64,000 bases of DNA from Streptomyces sp. CBMA156 (GCF_014596515.1 NZ_MSJQ01000291.1:62001-126000); one strand, 5' to 3'. Shown: positions 25,637 to 34,215, counted from the first letter of the stretch. A program made the numbers and translations. Notes: generated by a model from the sequence alone, not told the origin.

Positions 25637-27478
25637 TCAGTCCTGGTCGTCAGTGGTGTCGTCGGTCGGCGCGGATGCGCCCGTCTGCCGTAGCAGTCCG
25701 CGGTAGTTGGCCTGCAGCACCGGCTGCGACCTCTTCTTCGGATCACTGCCGGTGTAGCCCGGGTGCATCCACTTCTTCAGCTCGTACTCGGCGATGAGGA
25801 CCTCGGGGGTGTGCATCATCTGGCCGGGCCGGATCTTGCGGGTCTTGTCCGGGCAGTGCCACAGGGCATCCGGCCGGACGATCGCCACAAGGTCGGCGAT
25901 GAACTGCTTGTTGCCCACCGGTGAGCCCGACGGCGAGACGTCGGCGAACCATGCCTTGTACAGGTCGTAGAGGAACGTGAACGGTGCCAGGTCCCAGGCG
26001 AGCCGATCGCGGAACTCCTCCCAGAAGGCGCGCACCGGGTCGTTGGCTTCCTTGTACTCGGCCAGGACCGCCTTGGTCGCCACGGGCTCGGAGAGCTGGT
26101 AGTAGTCACCCGGAGTCGACGTGCCGGCGCAGTTGATCGCGTACCAGAAGACGTACTCCAAGACCTCGCGGCGCTGGAGGTAGTCGTCCTTGATGTACTT
26201 CTTCTCGGCTCCGGTGAAGCTTTTGGTGAAGGGCACGAAGAGCTGCCGGCGGTAGAACGACTCGGACTTGTCCTTCACACGCGGGAACTCGTTCAGGCAC
26301 TGGACCATGAAGCCGAAGAACTGGTAGGCAATCGGCATCCGGTACTTGCGGTTGATCTGGATGACGTCGTTGGTCACGATCGCCTTCAGGTTGGCCGCCT
26401 TGTCGATGAAGGTGCCGACGTCGTTCTCGTCGACGATGATCGCGTTGGCGCGCACCAGCGGTTCGAGTGCGAAGTCCTTGCCGAAGTCCGAGAGCGGGAT
26501 CGAGGTGTGCGCGCCGCTGCCGACGAGGTTGCGCATGAGCGCGCAGAGCGTCCCCTTGCCGTTGTTGCCCTGCTCGGAGTAGAACCAGGCGGTCTTGCCC
26601 CAGCGCACGTGCGGTCGGATGATCGCTCCGATGATCTCCCAGATCAGGTCGGCGAGCCCCTCGTCACCGGGCTGGTCGAACAGTTCCTCGATCCAGGCGA
26701 CGACTTCCCAGTCTCCGTCCCGAGCGTGCGTGATGGTCTGCTGCGGGGCGTCATCCACGTAGTCGACGTCGTTCTTTGTCAGCAGCACGATGGCGGGGTC
26801 GAAGGGGTGTACCTGTTTGGGCTCGAAGTGGAAGTCCTTGTCGAAGATCGTGACGTCCAGCGGCTCGGTGCCATAGAAGACGATGCCGTTGCGCGCGGCG
26901 ATGAAGTCGCGGTTCGTGCTCTGGTGGCGGCGCGGGCTGTCTTCGCGTAGGACGGCCAGGACCTCGGCGAACTCCTTGAGAGACAGCTGGGTGTTGTACA
27001 TGCGCGCCGTGGTACGGATGTCGTCCTCGCTGGTGATGTACGTCCCACGCGCGCGGCCCGTGGTCTGGTACATCGCCAGCAGGTCGTACTCACGGTCGGT
27101 GTCCTTGGCGTTGGGTGCGATGCGGATGACATGGTGCAGACGCAGGAGGATCTGTGCGACCTGCCAGTACGTCAGATATCTCGGCAGGGGGTACTTCTCG
27201 GCGGCCATGGCCGCCTTGAAGTTCTCGGCCTTGATGACGCCGCCCACGATCGCTAGCAGTTCCTTCTCCAGCACGCGGGGCGCCGGAGGATCAGCCGGGG
27301 CGATCCGGTCGAGGTAGGCGGCGGTGGCGTAGGTGACGATCTCGTTCGGCGGAGCCATGTCGTCGCGCTGCGAGAAGTACCCCATGACGCTGGCCAGGAC
27401 GTCAGCGACGGGGTTGGTGCGCGGTCCGGCACTGGAACCGGCGGCAGATACAGCTGTGGGGGCATCAGGAGGTGTCAT
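25637..27478 (-). CDS. SF3/D5-type replicative helicase
   Basis: A 613-residue protein with a P4/D5-like helicase core: Walker A SEQGNNGKGTL (301-311), Walker B IIVDEND (347-353) and the downstream sensor region (DVIQINRKYRMPIAYQF, FVQCLNEFPRVKDKSESFYR-like). The N-terminal 250 residues resemble D5_N rather than a primase, so priming would come from another protein such as the AEP-like enzyme at 744-1793. It probably unwinds the origin cluster immediately upstream (27946-28372). First gene of the helicase-polymerase operon. Confidence 0.88.
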   Translation of the reverse strand: MTPPDAPTAVSAAGSSAGPRTNPVADVLASVMGYFSQRDDMAPPNEIVTYATAAYLDRIAPADPPAPRVLEKELLAIVGGVIKAENFKAAMAAEKYPLPRYLTYWQVAQILLRLHHVIRIAPNAKDTDREYDLLAMYQTTGRARGTYITSEDDIRTTARMYNTQLSLKEFAEVLAVLREDSPRRHQSTNRDFIAARNGIVFYGTEPLDVTIFDKDFHFEPKQVHPFDPAIVLLTKNDVDYVDDAPQQTITHARDGDWEVVAWIEELFDQPGDEGLADLIWEIIGAIIRPHVRWGKTAWFYSEQGNNGKGTLCALMRNLVGSGAHTSIPLSDFGKDFALEPLVRANAIIVDENDVGTFIDKAANLKAIVTNDVIQINRKYRMPIAYQFFGFMVQCLNEFPRVKDKSESFYRRQLFVPFTKSFTGAEKKYIKDDYLQRREVLEYVFWYAINCAGTSTPGDYYQLSEPVATKAVLAEYKEANDPVRAFWEEFRDRLAWDLAPFTFLYDLYKAWFADVSPSGSPVGNKQFIADLVAIVRPDALWHCPDKTRKIRPGQMMHTPEVLIAEYELKKWMHPGYTGSDPKKRSQPVLQANYRGLLRQTGASAPTDDTTDDQD

Positions 27479-27945
27479 GTTGCTGCTTTCTCGATCGTGA
27501 CCGAGCTCCTGCCGGCGATGCGTGGGAAGCCGACTCGACTCGCAATCGAATGGAACGTGATCTCGACACTATGCCACCCTGACATTCTTTCGCAACGATT
27601 GACCCATCAATCAACAAGCAAGTCGAGTGGGGCATCTGATGACTCTCGACTGATGACAGAAAGGGTAACCAGTAGGGGTCGCAGAGGGTATGTGCAACCA
27701 CTACGGCCGCACGCGTCGTGAGCGCGGATGGGATGCGAGAGGCCGGCGGCTCCGTGGAGCACGCATCCGGAGGCACTGACCCTCACGCTCGACCATGCAC
27801 CCGCGGGCGGCGTGAGCCGCCCGGCCTGCGGTCGGGGTTCGGAGGAGTTCTTCTGACCGGCCGAGTCGGCTGCCGCCAGGGCATCGACCGAATGCCCTCC
27901 AGGAGAATCACGAGAGCCGCATACCCTCTACAGGTATCAGGTCGT
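27479..27945. other. Leader region of the helicase-polymerase operon
   Basis: The sequence from 27540 to 27680 is A/T-richer and contains the likely promoter for the helicase operon. Several GACTCGA-like copies occur here (near 27532, 27619 and 27645). No gene is supported. Confidence 0.45.
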
Positions 27946-28372
27946 GTACCACTTGGCGTGGTACACCTGTCTTTCCTGGTCAGAGCGATAGCTGCGGGCG
28001 TTCAAGGGCAGGGTGTACCACGCGGCATTCTCTACGTGGTACAGGTGTTTTGCCTGGTCAGGCAGTGTTTACATACCCCCTGTGCCACTTGTACCAGGAA
28101 ATGGGGACTAGATACACGCGCGGGGAGACAGTCGAACGAACTGGCGAGCCGAGGCTGGAGTGCCTGACCGCTTCCGAACGCATCCCTTATGGAAACGGCC
28201 AGAAAGACGTGGTACTCGTGGTACGCGGGCAAGCAATGCTGGCTGACCAGGCAAAACGTCGTACCACGCCGACGCCTCCACGTGGTACACCCGGTGCGGG
28301 AGAGAGTCTCGCGGTACAGGTGCCTGCCCAGGTCGGACGCGGTTCTCGAGGGTGTACCACGTCTCGTGGTAC
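27946..28372. repeat. Cluster of GTACCAC/GTGGTAC heptamers (candidate origin)
   Basis: Ten exact heptamers occur at 27946, 27958, 28015, 28036, 28209, 28218, 28261, 28282, 28354 and 28366, and no gene overlaps them. Outer pairs form 19-bp units with a 5-bp spacer (27946-27964; 28354-28372). Inner pairs form 28-bp units with a 14-bp spacer (28015-28042; 28261-28288). A direct pair lies in the centre. Three units are followed by a CCTGGTCAG-like box. Position just upstream of the helicase-polymerase operon suggests an origin or operator array. Confidence 0.85.
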
Positions 28373-28643
28373 AGCTGTCAGCCGATGCCTTCCAGCGACC
28401 AGGTTCGAGGCAGACCTCCATACCAAGCCGCCATGTAAGCCCTCAGGCGGCTTGACCGAGCCTCACAGAAGGCCCTTGGGGCGCCCGCCGGGCGCGAGTC
28501 GGAATCCTGTCCGAGTCGATCGATTACGAGGCTCTACTCGATAATGGATGGCATTGGACTGGCACTCGCCGCCCATTGTGAGCAATCCGCGACACTGCTA
28601 TCGTTGGCGGCAGGTGATCGATGTTGCACCGGAACGTGAAACC
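28373..28643. other. Non-coding flank of the repeat cluster
   Basis: No gene or clear repeat. An A/T-rich patch lies around 28520-28550 (CGATTACGAGGCTCTACTCG). Confidence 0.4.
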
Positions 28644-28692
28644 AAAGAGGCCGGAGAGCATCCCCGTGGGAAGGGAGCTCTCCGGCCTCTTT
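28644..28692 (-). terminator. 16-bp hairpin terminator
   Basis: Arms at 28644-28659 and 28677-28692 (AAAGAGGCCGGAGAGC) with A/T ends on both sides. It lies 38 bp after the stop codon of the 28730 gene. Confidence 0.85.
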
Positions 28693-28729
28693 GCATGTGC
28701 TGATGCAGGTGAGGCGCGGACGGCGCGAA

Positions 28730-29143
28730 TCACCCGGGGGTAACCGTGCTCCAGCCTCGCCGGCGTCCCTCACTGGGGGACTCGGGAGTACGGCGGCGGG
28801 ATCGCTCGTCCGCTTCCACGACGTAGAGGATCTCGTAGGAGATCGTGGTGTTGAGGTTGAGCAGGTTCTTGCTCTGGCTCCTCTTCGTCGTCATCCTGCG
28901 GAAGCCGCGTACAGCCTCGGCGCGATCGAAGAACCGGCGCAGCCTCGTGTCCACGCGCTCACGGGCCTGTTCGGCCGTGATGCCCGTGCCGGAGACGACG
29001 AAGACGTGCGTGTGACCGCGGTCGAAGGTCGCCCTCTCGCCGGTGTCGAGGTCCAGGCGGATCTTCGCACTGCTGATGTCGAGCGTGTCGGGACGGACGA
29101 GCCGTCCCTGTGAGTCGTACGCGCAGGTGCTGACGATAGCCAT
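28730..29143 (-). CDS. Hypothetical protein
   Basis: ATG near 29143 (MAIVSTCAYDSQGRLVRPD) has a strong AGGAGAGG-type site and is preferred over GTG 29197. The product is 137 residues, beta-rich at first then helical (EQARERVDTRLRRFFDRAEA) with a basic tail. No family recognised. It has its own terminator. Confidence 0.7.
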   Translation of the reverse strand: MAIVSTCAYDSQGRLVRPDTLDISSAKIRLDLDTGERATFDRGHTHVFVVSGTGITAEQARERVDTRLRRFFDRAEAVRGFRRMTTKRSQSKNLLNLNTTISYEILYVVEADERSRRRTPESPSEGRRRGWSTVTPG

Positions 29144-29228
29144 GGTGAGATCCTCTCCTCTCCCGACGAGTATGCCTGAATAGTTACTTTCAGTCACACC
29201 CCCGGTGGCCGGATCACCCCGGTCACCA

Positions 29229-29297
29229 CGATGGCGCCCTCCGCACGAGGGACCGGGGCCGGAAAGGCTGCCGGGTCCCGCGCGGAGGGCGCCATCG
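29229..29297 (-). terminator. Nested hairpin terminator after CPBP gene
   Basis: Outer arms 29229-29244 and 29282-29297 (CGATGGCGCCCTCCGC) enclose a second GGGACCGG/CCGGGTCCC stem. It lies about 30 bp beyond the stop codon of the CPBP gene. Confidence 0.8.
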
Positions 29298-29324
29298 TTC
29301 CTTGGGAGAGGCTCGGTATTTCGC

Positions 29325-30128
29325 TCACCGCATTGCGGACTCGCCTCCCGCGCCCGGGGCTGCGCCTGGCTCAGTCCCGGCGGCGACCCGCCGGTAGAGC
29401 CCTACCGCACAACCGGCGAAGACCAGGCACAGCAGCACCGCGGAGACGGGGCTCGCCAGAGCGCCGAGCATCTGCGCCGGGACGAGGACGGCAGTGAGGT
29501 TGAAGCCCAGGTGCAGGACCACGCAGGGCCACAGCACGCGCGTGCGCTCGTACACCAGGGACAGGAGCACCGCCAACGGCAGGGTCGCGGCGAACTGCAC
29601 GGCGTTGCCGTGCAGCAGGCCGAACACCACGGCGGTGATCAGCGTGGAGGCGAGGATGTGCACCCGCTTGCGCAGCAACGGGTGGATCAGCCCCCGGAAC
29701 AGGGCCTCCTCACCCGCGGGAGCCGCAACCAGGGTGAGCAGCAGGGTCGCCAGGGCACCCGCCGCGTGCCTGGTCTGGTTCGACGCGTCGAAGCCTGCAG
29801 ACCCGGCCGTGACGTGGATCCACACGGCCAGCGACTGACCGGCGAGGAAGGCCAGGACCGCGCAGCCGAGGACGGTCCAGCCGAAGCGTGGGATCTCCGA
29901 CTCCGGCCGCGGGGTCGGCGCATGCGCGAGCCACCGCGGCCGCTGGATCCTCACCCAGCCGACCAGGACGACGAAGAGCATGCCCAGGACGGAGGTCGCG
30001 ACGATCGGCTCTCCGATGAGGAGGACCGCGAAGGTGCCGAGGCCGAGGTAGAGCGCGACGACGGCGAACGGTACGAGGGCGCACCACCCGATGTCGAGCA
30101 GACGCGAAGTGATCGGCGGCGATGTCAT
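29325..30128 (-). CDS. CPBP-family intramembrane metalloprotease
   Basis: ATG 30128 gives 267 residues with about eight membrane segments. The family motifs are present: EEALFRG (EExxxR), FGLLHGN (FxxxH) and HLGFN near the last helices. CPBP (Abi/CaaX-like) proteases cleave within the membrane; some work in bacteriocin self-immunity or regulated proteolysis. It is downstream of the DHH nuclease gene with a 20-bp gap, so probably co-transcribed. The role on this element is unknown. Confidence 0.9.
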   Translation of the reverse strand: MTSPPITSRLLDIGWCALVPFAVVALYLGLGTFAVLLIGEPIVATSVLGMLFVVLVGWVRIQRPRWLAHAPTPRPESEIPRFGWTVLGCAVLAFLAGQSLAVWIHVTAGSAGFDASNQTRHAAGALATLLLTLVAAPAGEEALFRGLIHPLLRKRVHILASTLITAVVFGLLHGNAVQFAATLPLAVLLSLVYERTRVLWPCVVLHLGFNLTAVLVPAQMLGALASPVSAVLLCLVFAGCAVGLYRRVAAGTEPGAAPGAGGESAMR

Positions 30129-30148
30129 GGTCCCCTCCTCTGCGGGGT

Positions 30149-32002
30149 TCAAGCAGCTGTGTTGATCTGTTCGTTGATGACGGCCTGGACGCGGGTGTCG
30201 CCTCGGAAGGTGTTCAGCTGCAGCGTCGCCGTGAAGCGCAGGGTGCCGAGTTCGGTGCGGCTGGCGCGCCGCACGAAGCACTGGACCGCGTCGAACTTCT
30301 CCTCGGCGACGTTCCACCACAGACAGGACAGGCCGGACCGGGTGACCAGGCGCAGGTGCTGCGATTCGGATCCGATCCGGTCCACGCGCAGGCCCAGGGG
30401 CTCGATCGCGATCTCGACGACCGGCTCGGTGAAGCCGTGCCCGAAGGGCTTGAGCCCCTCGGTCCGGCGTACCAGCTCGAACAGCGGCTGCAGGTCCTCG
30501 AGGCCGACGTCGCAGTCGGTATCCGGGCCGAGCACGAGATCAGCGTTCCGTCCGGCGGTGCTGACGGCGAGCTGGGCGACCTGGGTGGCCTCCCGCAGCA
30601 CGGCGACGAGGTCGTCCAGCTTCTCGGCCTTCGCAACGCGGACACCACAGGCCTGCTGGTGCCCGATGGCGCTGAGACCGTCGTGCGGCTCCAGGCGGGC
30701 GATGATGTCGAACCACCCCGGCGCGCGACCTGAGCCGCTGACGAAATCGTCGGGTCCGGCGGGCCTGTTGACGACGACCACCGGGTGGCCGTTGAGTTCC
30801 ATCATCCGGTTGGCCAGCAAGCCGTACATGCCTGGGTAAGCGTCCGAGAAGTACACCCACGGGGCCAAGGGCTGCTCCTCGGTGACGAGTTCTTCCATGT
30901 GTGTGATGACCAGCTGTTTGCGCAGCTCGTTGGTCTCGATCACCTGGCGGGTGGCCTTGAGCTTGACGTCAGCACCGGCAGCCGTGAACACCGCGAAGCA
31001 CGGCTCAAGCGAGGCTCCCGTGCGCCGGGGGCTGTTCATCGCCGGGGCGAGGTAGAAGCCGAAGAAGCCTTCGTCGAGGTCGCCTATGTCTCGAATCTTG
31101 CCGGCCTGCGCGAAGGCCTTGAGTACGATCGCGAAGCCCTCGAAGGCCCGGAGGAAGACGGGGTGGTGCGGCTCGGTGCGCAGCAGTTGCATCAGGATCG
31201 ACTGCTCGACGTCGATGGCATCAGGGTCGGCGTCGAACCCACCCCAGGAATTGGGAATCGTCTTCGGCGCGGCGACGCGCAGCAGACGGGCAATCGAGAT
31301 CGCATCCCGCACCAACTGGCGGTTCTCGTACAGCGCGGGCATGACATCGGAGACGGTGCCCAGGCCGGCGAACAGGCGCAGCAGATGGATCTCCCAGAGC
31401 TTCTCGGGCCGGTGCGCGCGGGTGTAGGCATCGATCACCTGGTAGAGCACGTGGGCACCGCAGATCCCGGTGTGTGCGTAGGTCTCGTCGATCCGGCACG
31501 GATCGACGGTGATGTCCGCGGTCGAGCCCGGCGCGAGCTCCTCGTGGTGATCGGTCACCAGCGTTGTCCAGCCCAGGGCACGCGCGGCGGCGATGCCCCG
31601 GTGGGAGTTCACTCCCCCGTCGCAGGTGAGCAGGACCCGAGTGGCGGGCCACTTCGCATGGATCTCGGCGATGTCCTCGGGCGCGAGCTCGTGGCCGCGG
31701 CGGTAGTCGGGCAGGTGCAGCTCGACGTCGAAGCCGAGCTCGGACAGGCCGGCGTAGCCGAGGACGCCGGAGGCGATGCCGTCCATGTCGAAGTCGGGAG
31801 CGATGGTGACCTTCTTGCCCCCGGTCCGGGCGTCATGGAGGGCCTCGACCATCTCGGCCAGGTCCAGGAGCTCGTCGTGCTCGGTGGACTCGATGTCCTT
31901 CAGGTACTGATCCGACCACCCCCTGCGCCGGCACAGCAGCTCGAAGAGGTCGGTGTCCTCGTCAGTGAGCGAATAGTCGTCGACGGTGCGGAGCATCGGC
32001 AT
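30149..32002 (-). CDS. DHH-family (RecJ-like) exonuclease
   Basis: ATG 32002 follows GAGAGG; 617 residues. DHH motif I DFDMDG (70-75), motif II TCDGG (126-130) and motif III TDHHEE (150-155) are intact. The C-terminal region contains the DHHA1-type SAIGHQQACGVRV stretch (GG/His motif) and a beta-rich tail like the RecJ OB fold. RecJ-type enzymes degrade 5'-ended ssDNA in recombination and repair. It fits the element's own replication kit with PolB, SSB and the helicases. Confidence 0.9.
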   Translation of the reverse strand: MPMLRTVDDYSLTDEDTDLFELLCRRRGWSDQYLKDIESTEHDELLDLAEMVEALHDARTGGKKVTIAPDFDMDGIASGVLGYAGLSELGFDVELHLPDYRRGHELAPEDIAEIHAKWPATRVLLTCDGGVNSHRGIAAARALGWTTLVTDHHEELAPGSTADITVDPCRIDETYAHTGICGAHVLYQVIDAYTRAHRPEKLWEIHLLRLFAGLGTVSDVMPALYENRQLVRDAISIARLLRVAAPKTIPNSWGGFDADPDAIDVEQSILMQLLRTEPHHPVFLRAFEGFAIVLKAFAQAGKIRDIGDLDEGFFGFYLAPAMNSPRRTGASLEPCFAVFTAAGADVKLKATRQVIETNELRKQLVITHMEELVTEEQPLAPWVYFSDAYPGMYGLLANRMMELNGHPVVVVNRPAGPDDFVSGSGRAPGWFDIIARLEPHDGLSAIGHQQACGVRVAKAEKLDDLVAVLREATQVAQLAVSTAGRNADLVLGPDTDCDVGLEDLQPLFELVRRTEGLKPFGHGFTEPVVEIAIEPLGLRVDRIGSESQHLRLVTRSGLSCLWWNVAEEKFDAVQCFVRRASRTELGTLRFTATLQLNTFRGDTRVQAVINEQINTAA

Positions 32003-32210
32003 GGTGGGGACCTCTCGATCCGGACTCGTTGGTCGGTGGCGGACGGGCATGCAACAACCCCGGCCATGCTGTGATTTTAGCAGTGTCATTCATTGCTTCT
32101 GCTCATTTAGCAGCGTTTTCGGGTCTCATTCGGGCTTCGAGTGACGCACTTATCCCGAATGACCACGACAGACTTTCCAAGATTCTTACGTATCGGCTAC
32201 TGTCGCTGAT
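32003..32210. promoter_or_regulatory. Divergent promoter/operator between DHH nuclease and lsr2
   Basis: An A/T-rich gap with two direct copies of a TTTAGCAGYGT box (about 32076 and 32106), an inverted pair TCATTCGGG/CCCGAATGA (about 32126-32160) and a GAGTGACGC motif (32139-32147) that recurs in two other promoter regions. Lsr2 prefers A/T-rich DNA, so autoregulation is plausible but inferred. Confidence 0.55.
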
Positions 32211-32564
32211 ATGGCCATTCGAACCGTTGTCGAGTCAGATCTCAGTGGTAAGCCGGATGCGGCTACCGTGACCTTCGGCCTGGGTGACACCTGGTACGAA
32301 GTCGACCTCACCCCTGAGGAGAAGAAGGACCTTGAGGATGCGCTGCAGTCGTACCTCAAGGTCAGCCGGAAGGCCGGGCCGCCCTCGCCGCCGGCGCCGT
32401 CGGCGCCCAAGAAGCGAATCGTGCCCGAGACGACCGTCGAGGAGCGCGAGACGATCCGCGAGTGGGCCAAGCAGGCGGGTCACGAATTCGCAGAGCGCGG
32501 ACGCATCCCGAAGAAGGTCCAGAAGGCCTATGACGAGGCGCACGGCATCGATCGGAGCAAGTAG
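32211..32564 (+). CDS. lsr2: Lsr2-family nucleoid-associated protein
   Basis: The 117-residue protein matches Lsr2 end to end: an N-terminal dimerisation region (TVTFGLGDTWYEVDLTPEEK), a Pro/Ala linker, and the C-terminal DNA-binding domain (IREWAKQAGHEFAERGRIPK, then KVQKAYDEAHG). The usual AT-hook-like RGR is present. Lsr2 is the actinobacterial H-NS analogue and silences A/T-rich foreign DNA. A copy on a mobile element may mask the element from host Lsr2 or regulate its own promoters. A strong terminator follows. Confidence 0.92.
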   Translation: MAIRTVVESDLSGKPDAATVTFGLGDTWYEVDLTPEEKKDLEDALQSYLKVSRKAGPPSPPAPSAPKKRIVPETTVEERETIREWAKQAGHEFAERGRIPKKVQKAYDEAHGIDRSK

Positions 32565-32618
32565 CGCCGAGCTCTGGTGTTCGCCTCCAGGCCTCCCCCG
32601 TCATCCCCCATCAGCCCC

Positions 32619-32650
32619 GAAGGGCCCTGCAGCACACTGCAGGGCCCTTC
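32619..32650. terminator. 14-bp hairpin terminator between convergent genes
   Basis: Arms 32619-32632 and 32637-32650 (GAAGGGCCCTGCAG) lie between the lsr2 stop and the 3' end of the minus-strand DUF2493 gene; bidirectional use is likely. Confidence 0.85.
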
Positions 32651-32657
32651 ACGCGTC

Positions 32658-33164
32658 TCAGAACGGCGGCGGCGACGGATGGATCACGTCGGTCGTCTTG
32701 ATCCCTGCGGCTCGCGCTCGAGACCTGCAGTGGATGGTGCCGTGCGAGAAGTGCCCCGGCGTATGCGGCATGAGCTGCTCCTGACCTCGCTGTGGGCATC
32801 CGGGCATCCGGCAGAGGTCGAGAAAGGCCCTGCACAGCACCTGAGCCCCGGTCTCACGGAAGACCTGGGCGGCGTCGACCATCTCCTAGTTGCGCCGGAA
32901 GCCGACTGTTCTCCCGCGGGTCGACCAATCGGCGGGGAAGGGGATGACTTCGAAGCCTGCGTCCTGCCACAACAGCTCGGCCATGGAGTCGGCACCCTCG
33001 GGGCAGTGCCCCGAGAGGAGCACTGGTCGGGTGACGTTCTCGGGGCCCCATTCGCGCCAGGCGTCGTTGAACGTCTCACACATGCTCTTCTCGTCGTTCC
33101 AGCTGCGGGAACCGGTGACGAGGACGACGTGCGAAAACGATTCTTGAATCACTTCAGCAATCAT
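32658..33164 (-). pseudogene. DUF2493/SLOG-family protein gene split by an amber codon
   Basis: ATG 33164 gives MIAEVIQESFSHVVLVTGSR, a SLOG-type nucleotide-binding start, then LSGHCPEGADSMAELLW and EVIPFPADWSTRGRTVGFRRN. A TAG (32888-32886) follows, and the same frame continues as EMVDAAQVF ... PGHFSHGTIHCRSRARAAGI. That second part matches the known C-terminus of this plasmid/phage family (KRAGFVRNxEMV pattern). One intact gene with a nonsense codon, probably from CAG, explains it. The upstream stretch before 33164 has no good ribosome site. Confidence 0.75.
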
Positions 33165-33259
33165 TCGAGCCTCCTCTCTCTGTGTCTCGGTGGTCTCCGC
33201 AGCTGGAGTCGAGAGCCGCGGCCTTGAGGCCCGGGCAGGTCTGGCGGCCGGTCGCTGGC

Positions 33260-33556
33260 TCATACCGGCCGACTGCTACAGGGTTCGATGACTGCCAGGC
33301 CCATCTCCCGGTGAAGCTCAGCCCGGACTCGATCGTCGCTCCACATCGGCATGAGGTGGACGGTGTACATCCCGCGGGAGACGTGCACCGGGACGATCGT
33401 GCTGCCCTCGCCGTTGGTGAAGTCGACGTTGCCGATGTCCTCGGCTTCGCCGGAGCGCATCACTTCGGCGACGGCTTCATCGTTCGGTTGCCACAGCTTC
33501 GGCTCGCACCGGGCGCCGGTGTCGTGGGGCGATAATTCGGGCTGGGACTGCGCCAT
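33260..33556 (-). CDS. Hypothetical protein
   Basis: ATG 33556 (MAQSQPELSPHDTGARCEPK) opens a 98-residue frame with a compact beta-rich core (VDFTNGEGSTIVPVHVSRGM). No family recognised. The upstream small ORF overlaps its start by 80 bp in a different frame. Confidence 0.65.
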   Translation of the reverse strand: MAQSQPELSPHDTGARCEPKLWQPNDEAVAEVMRSGEAEDIGNVDFTNGEGSTIVPVHVSRGMYTVHLMPMWSDDRVRAELHREMGLAVIEPCSSRPV

Positions 33557-33740
33557 GATGGGCCTCTTCGTGGCTCGGGTACGGGTGGTGACCATTGAGT
33601 GCGGATCCCGGTGGGGTCCGCGTGATCTCGTGGTCGACCCAGCTCCCGGGCCAGCCCCGCTGGCCGACGATCCGAAAGATCTTGCCGGCGTGATCTGATC
33701 CCGGATGGATCGCATAGCGGGCCGTCGCACGGGTCGTCAC
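33477..33740 (-). CDS. Possible small hypothetical protein
   Basis: The first 60 residues look genuine (MTTRATARYAIHPGSDHAGK, then IFRIVGQRGWPGSWVDHEI), possibly an SH3-like fold. The C-terminus overlaps the following gene, so the true stop is in doubt. Confidence 0.45.
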   Translation of the reverse strand: MTTRATARYAIHPGSDHAGKIFRIVGQRGWPGSWVDHEITRTPPGSALNGHHPYPSHEEAHHGAVPARIIAPRHRRPVRAEAVATER

Positions 33741-34019
33741 TTCTCACCTGAGCCGGACGCGCAGCACCAGGCGGGCTTCCTGTCTCAAGCACAGCGCTGG
33801 GCACAGCCGGAGGGAGCGCCGACGACCGACGGACCGGTGAGCGAAGCGAACGGTGGAACCCATCGGCTATGCCGGCCAACACGCCCTCGGAGCGAAGAGG
33901 AGAGGCCGAGCGAAGCAAGGGTCCGCAGGACACGTGTTATCAGGTTCCCTTATGCCCTTTCGCTTCCGTGTCGTGGCCGACGCTGTTCCACGGCTGGAGC
34001 GTTGGCGAATGCCTGGAAC
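33741..34019. other. Non-coding flank of the inverted-repeat zone
   Basis: No gene supported; frames here run straight through the inverted repeats and are not protein-like. Includes an A/T-richer TTATCAGGTTCCCTTATGCC stretch near 33938. Confidence 0.4.
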
Positions 34020-34106
34020 ACCAGGGGAAACAGGCCGTACCCCTTGCACCCGTACCCCTCCCCTTCGGCGAGCAGCGGGGGTACGGTACGGCCTGTTTCC
34101 CCTGGT
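34020..34106. repeat. 22-bp inverted repeat with nested GTACCCC copies
   Basis: Perfect 22-bp arms at 34020-34041 and 34085-34106. The 43-bp loop contains a second, smaller CGTACCCC/GGGGTACG pair. The heptamer GTACCCC/GGGGTAC recurs in the next repeat as well. Confidence 0.85.
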
Positions 34107-34152
34107 CATTGCGCCTTGGGGCTGTACTGTTGTTTTGCCGTCCGTGATACGG

Positions 34153-34215
34153 CCGTACCCCATGTTCATCCGTCCACGTAAGGCACGAACGTGGACGGAT
34201 GAACATGGGGTACGG
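34153..34215. repeat. 27-bp perfect inverted repeat
   Basis: Arms at 34153-34179 and 34189-34215 are perfectly complementary around the loop AAGGCACGA, giving a 63-nt cruciform or RNA hairpin. The ends carry CCGTACCCC/GGGGTACGG, linking it to the 34020-34106 repeat. There is no T-run after either arm. Confidence 0.9.
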
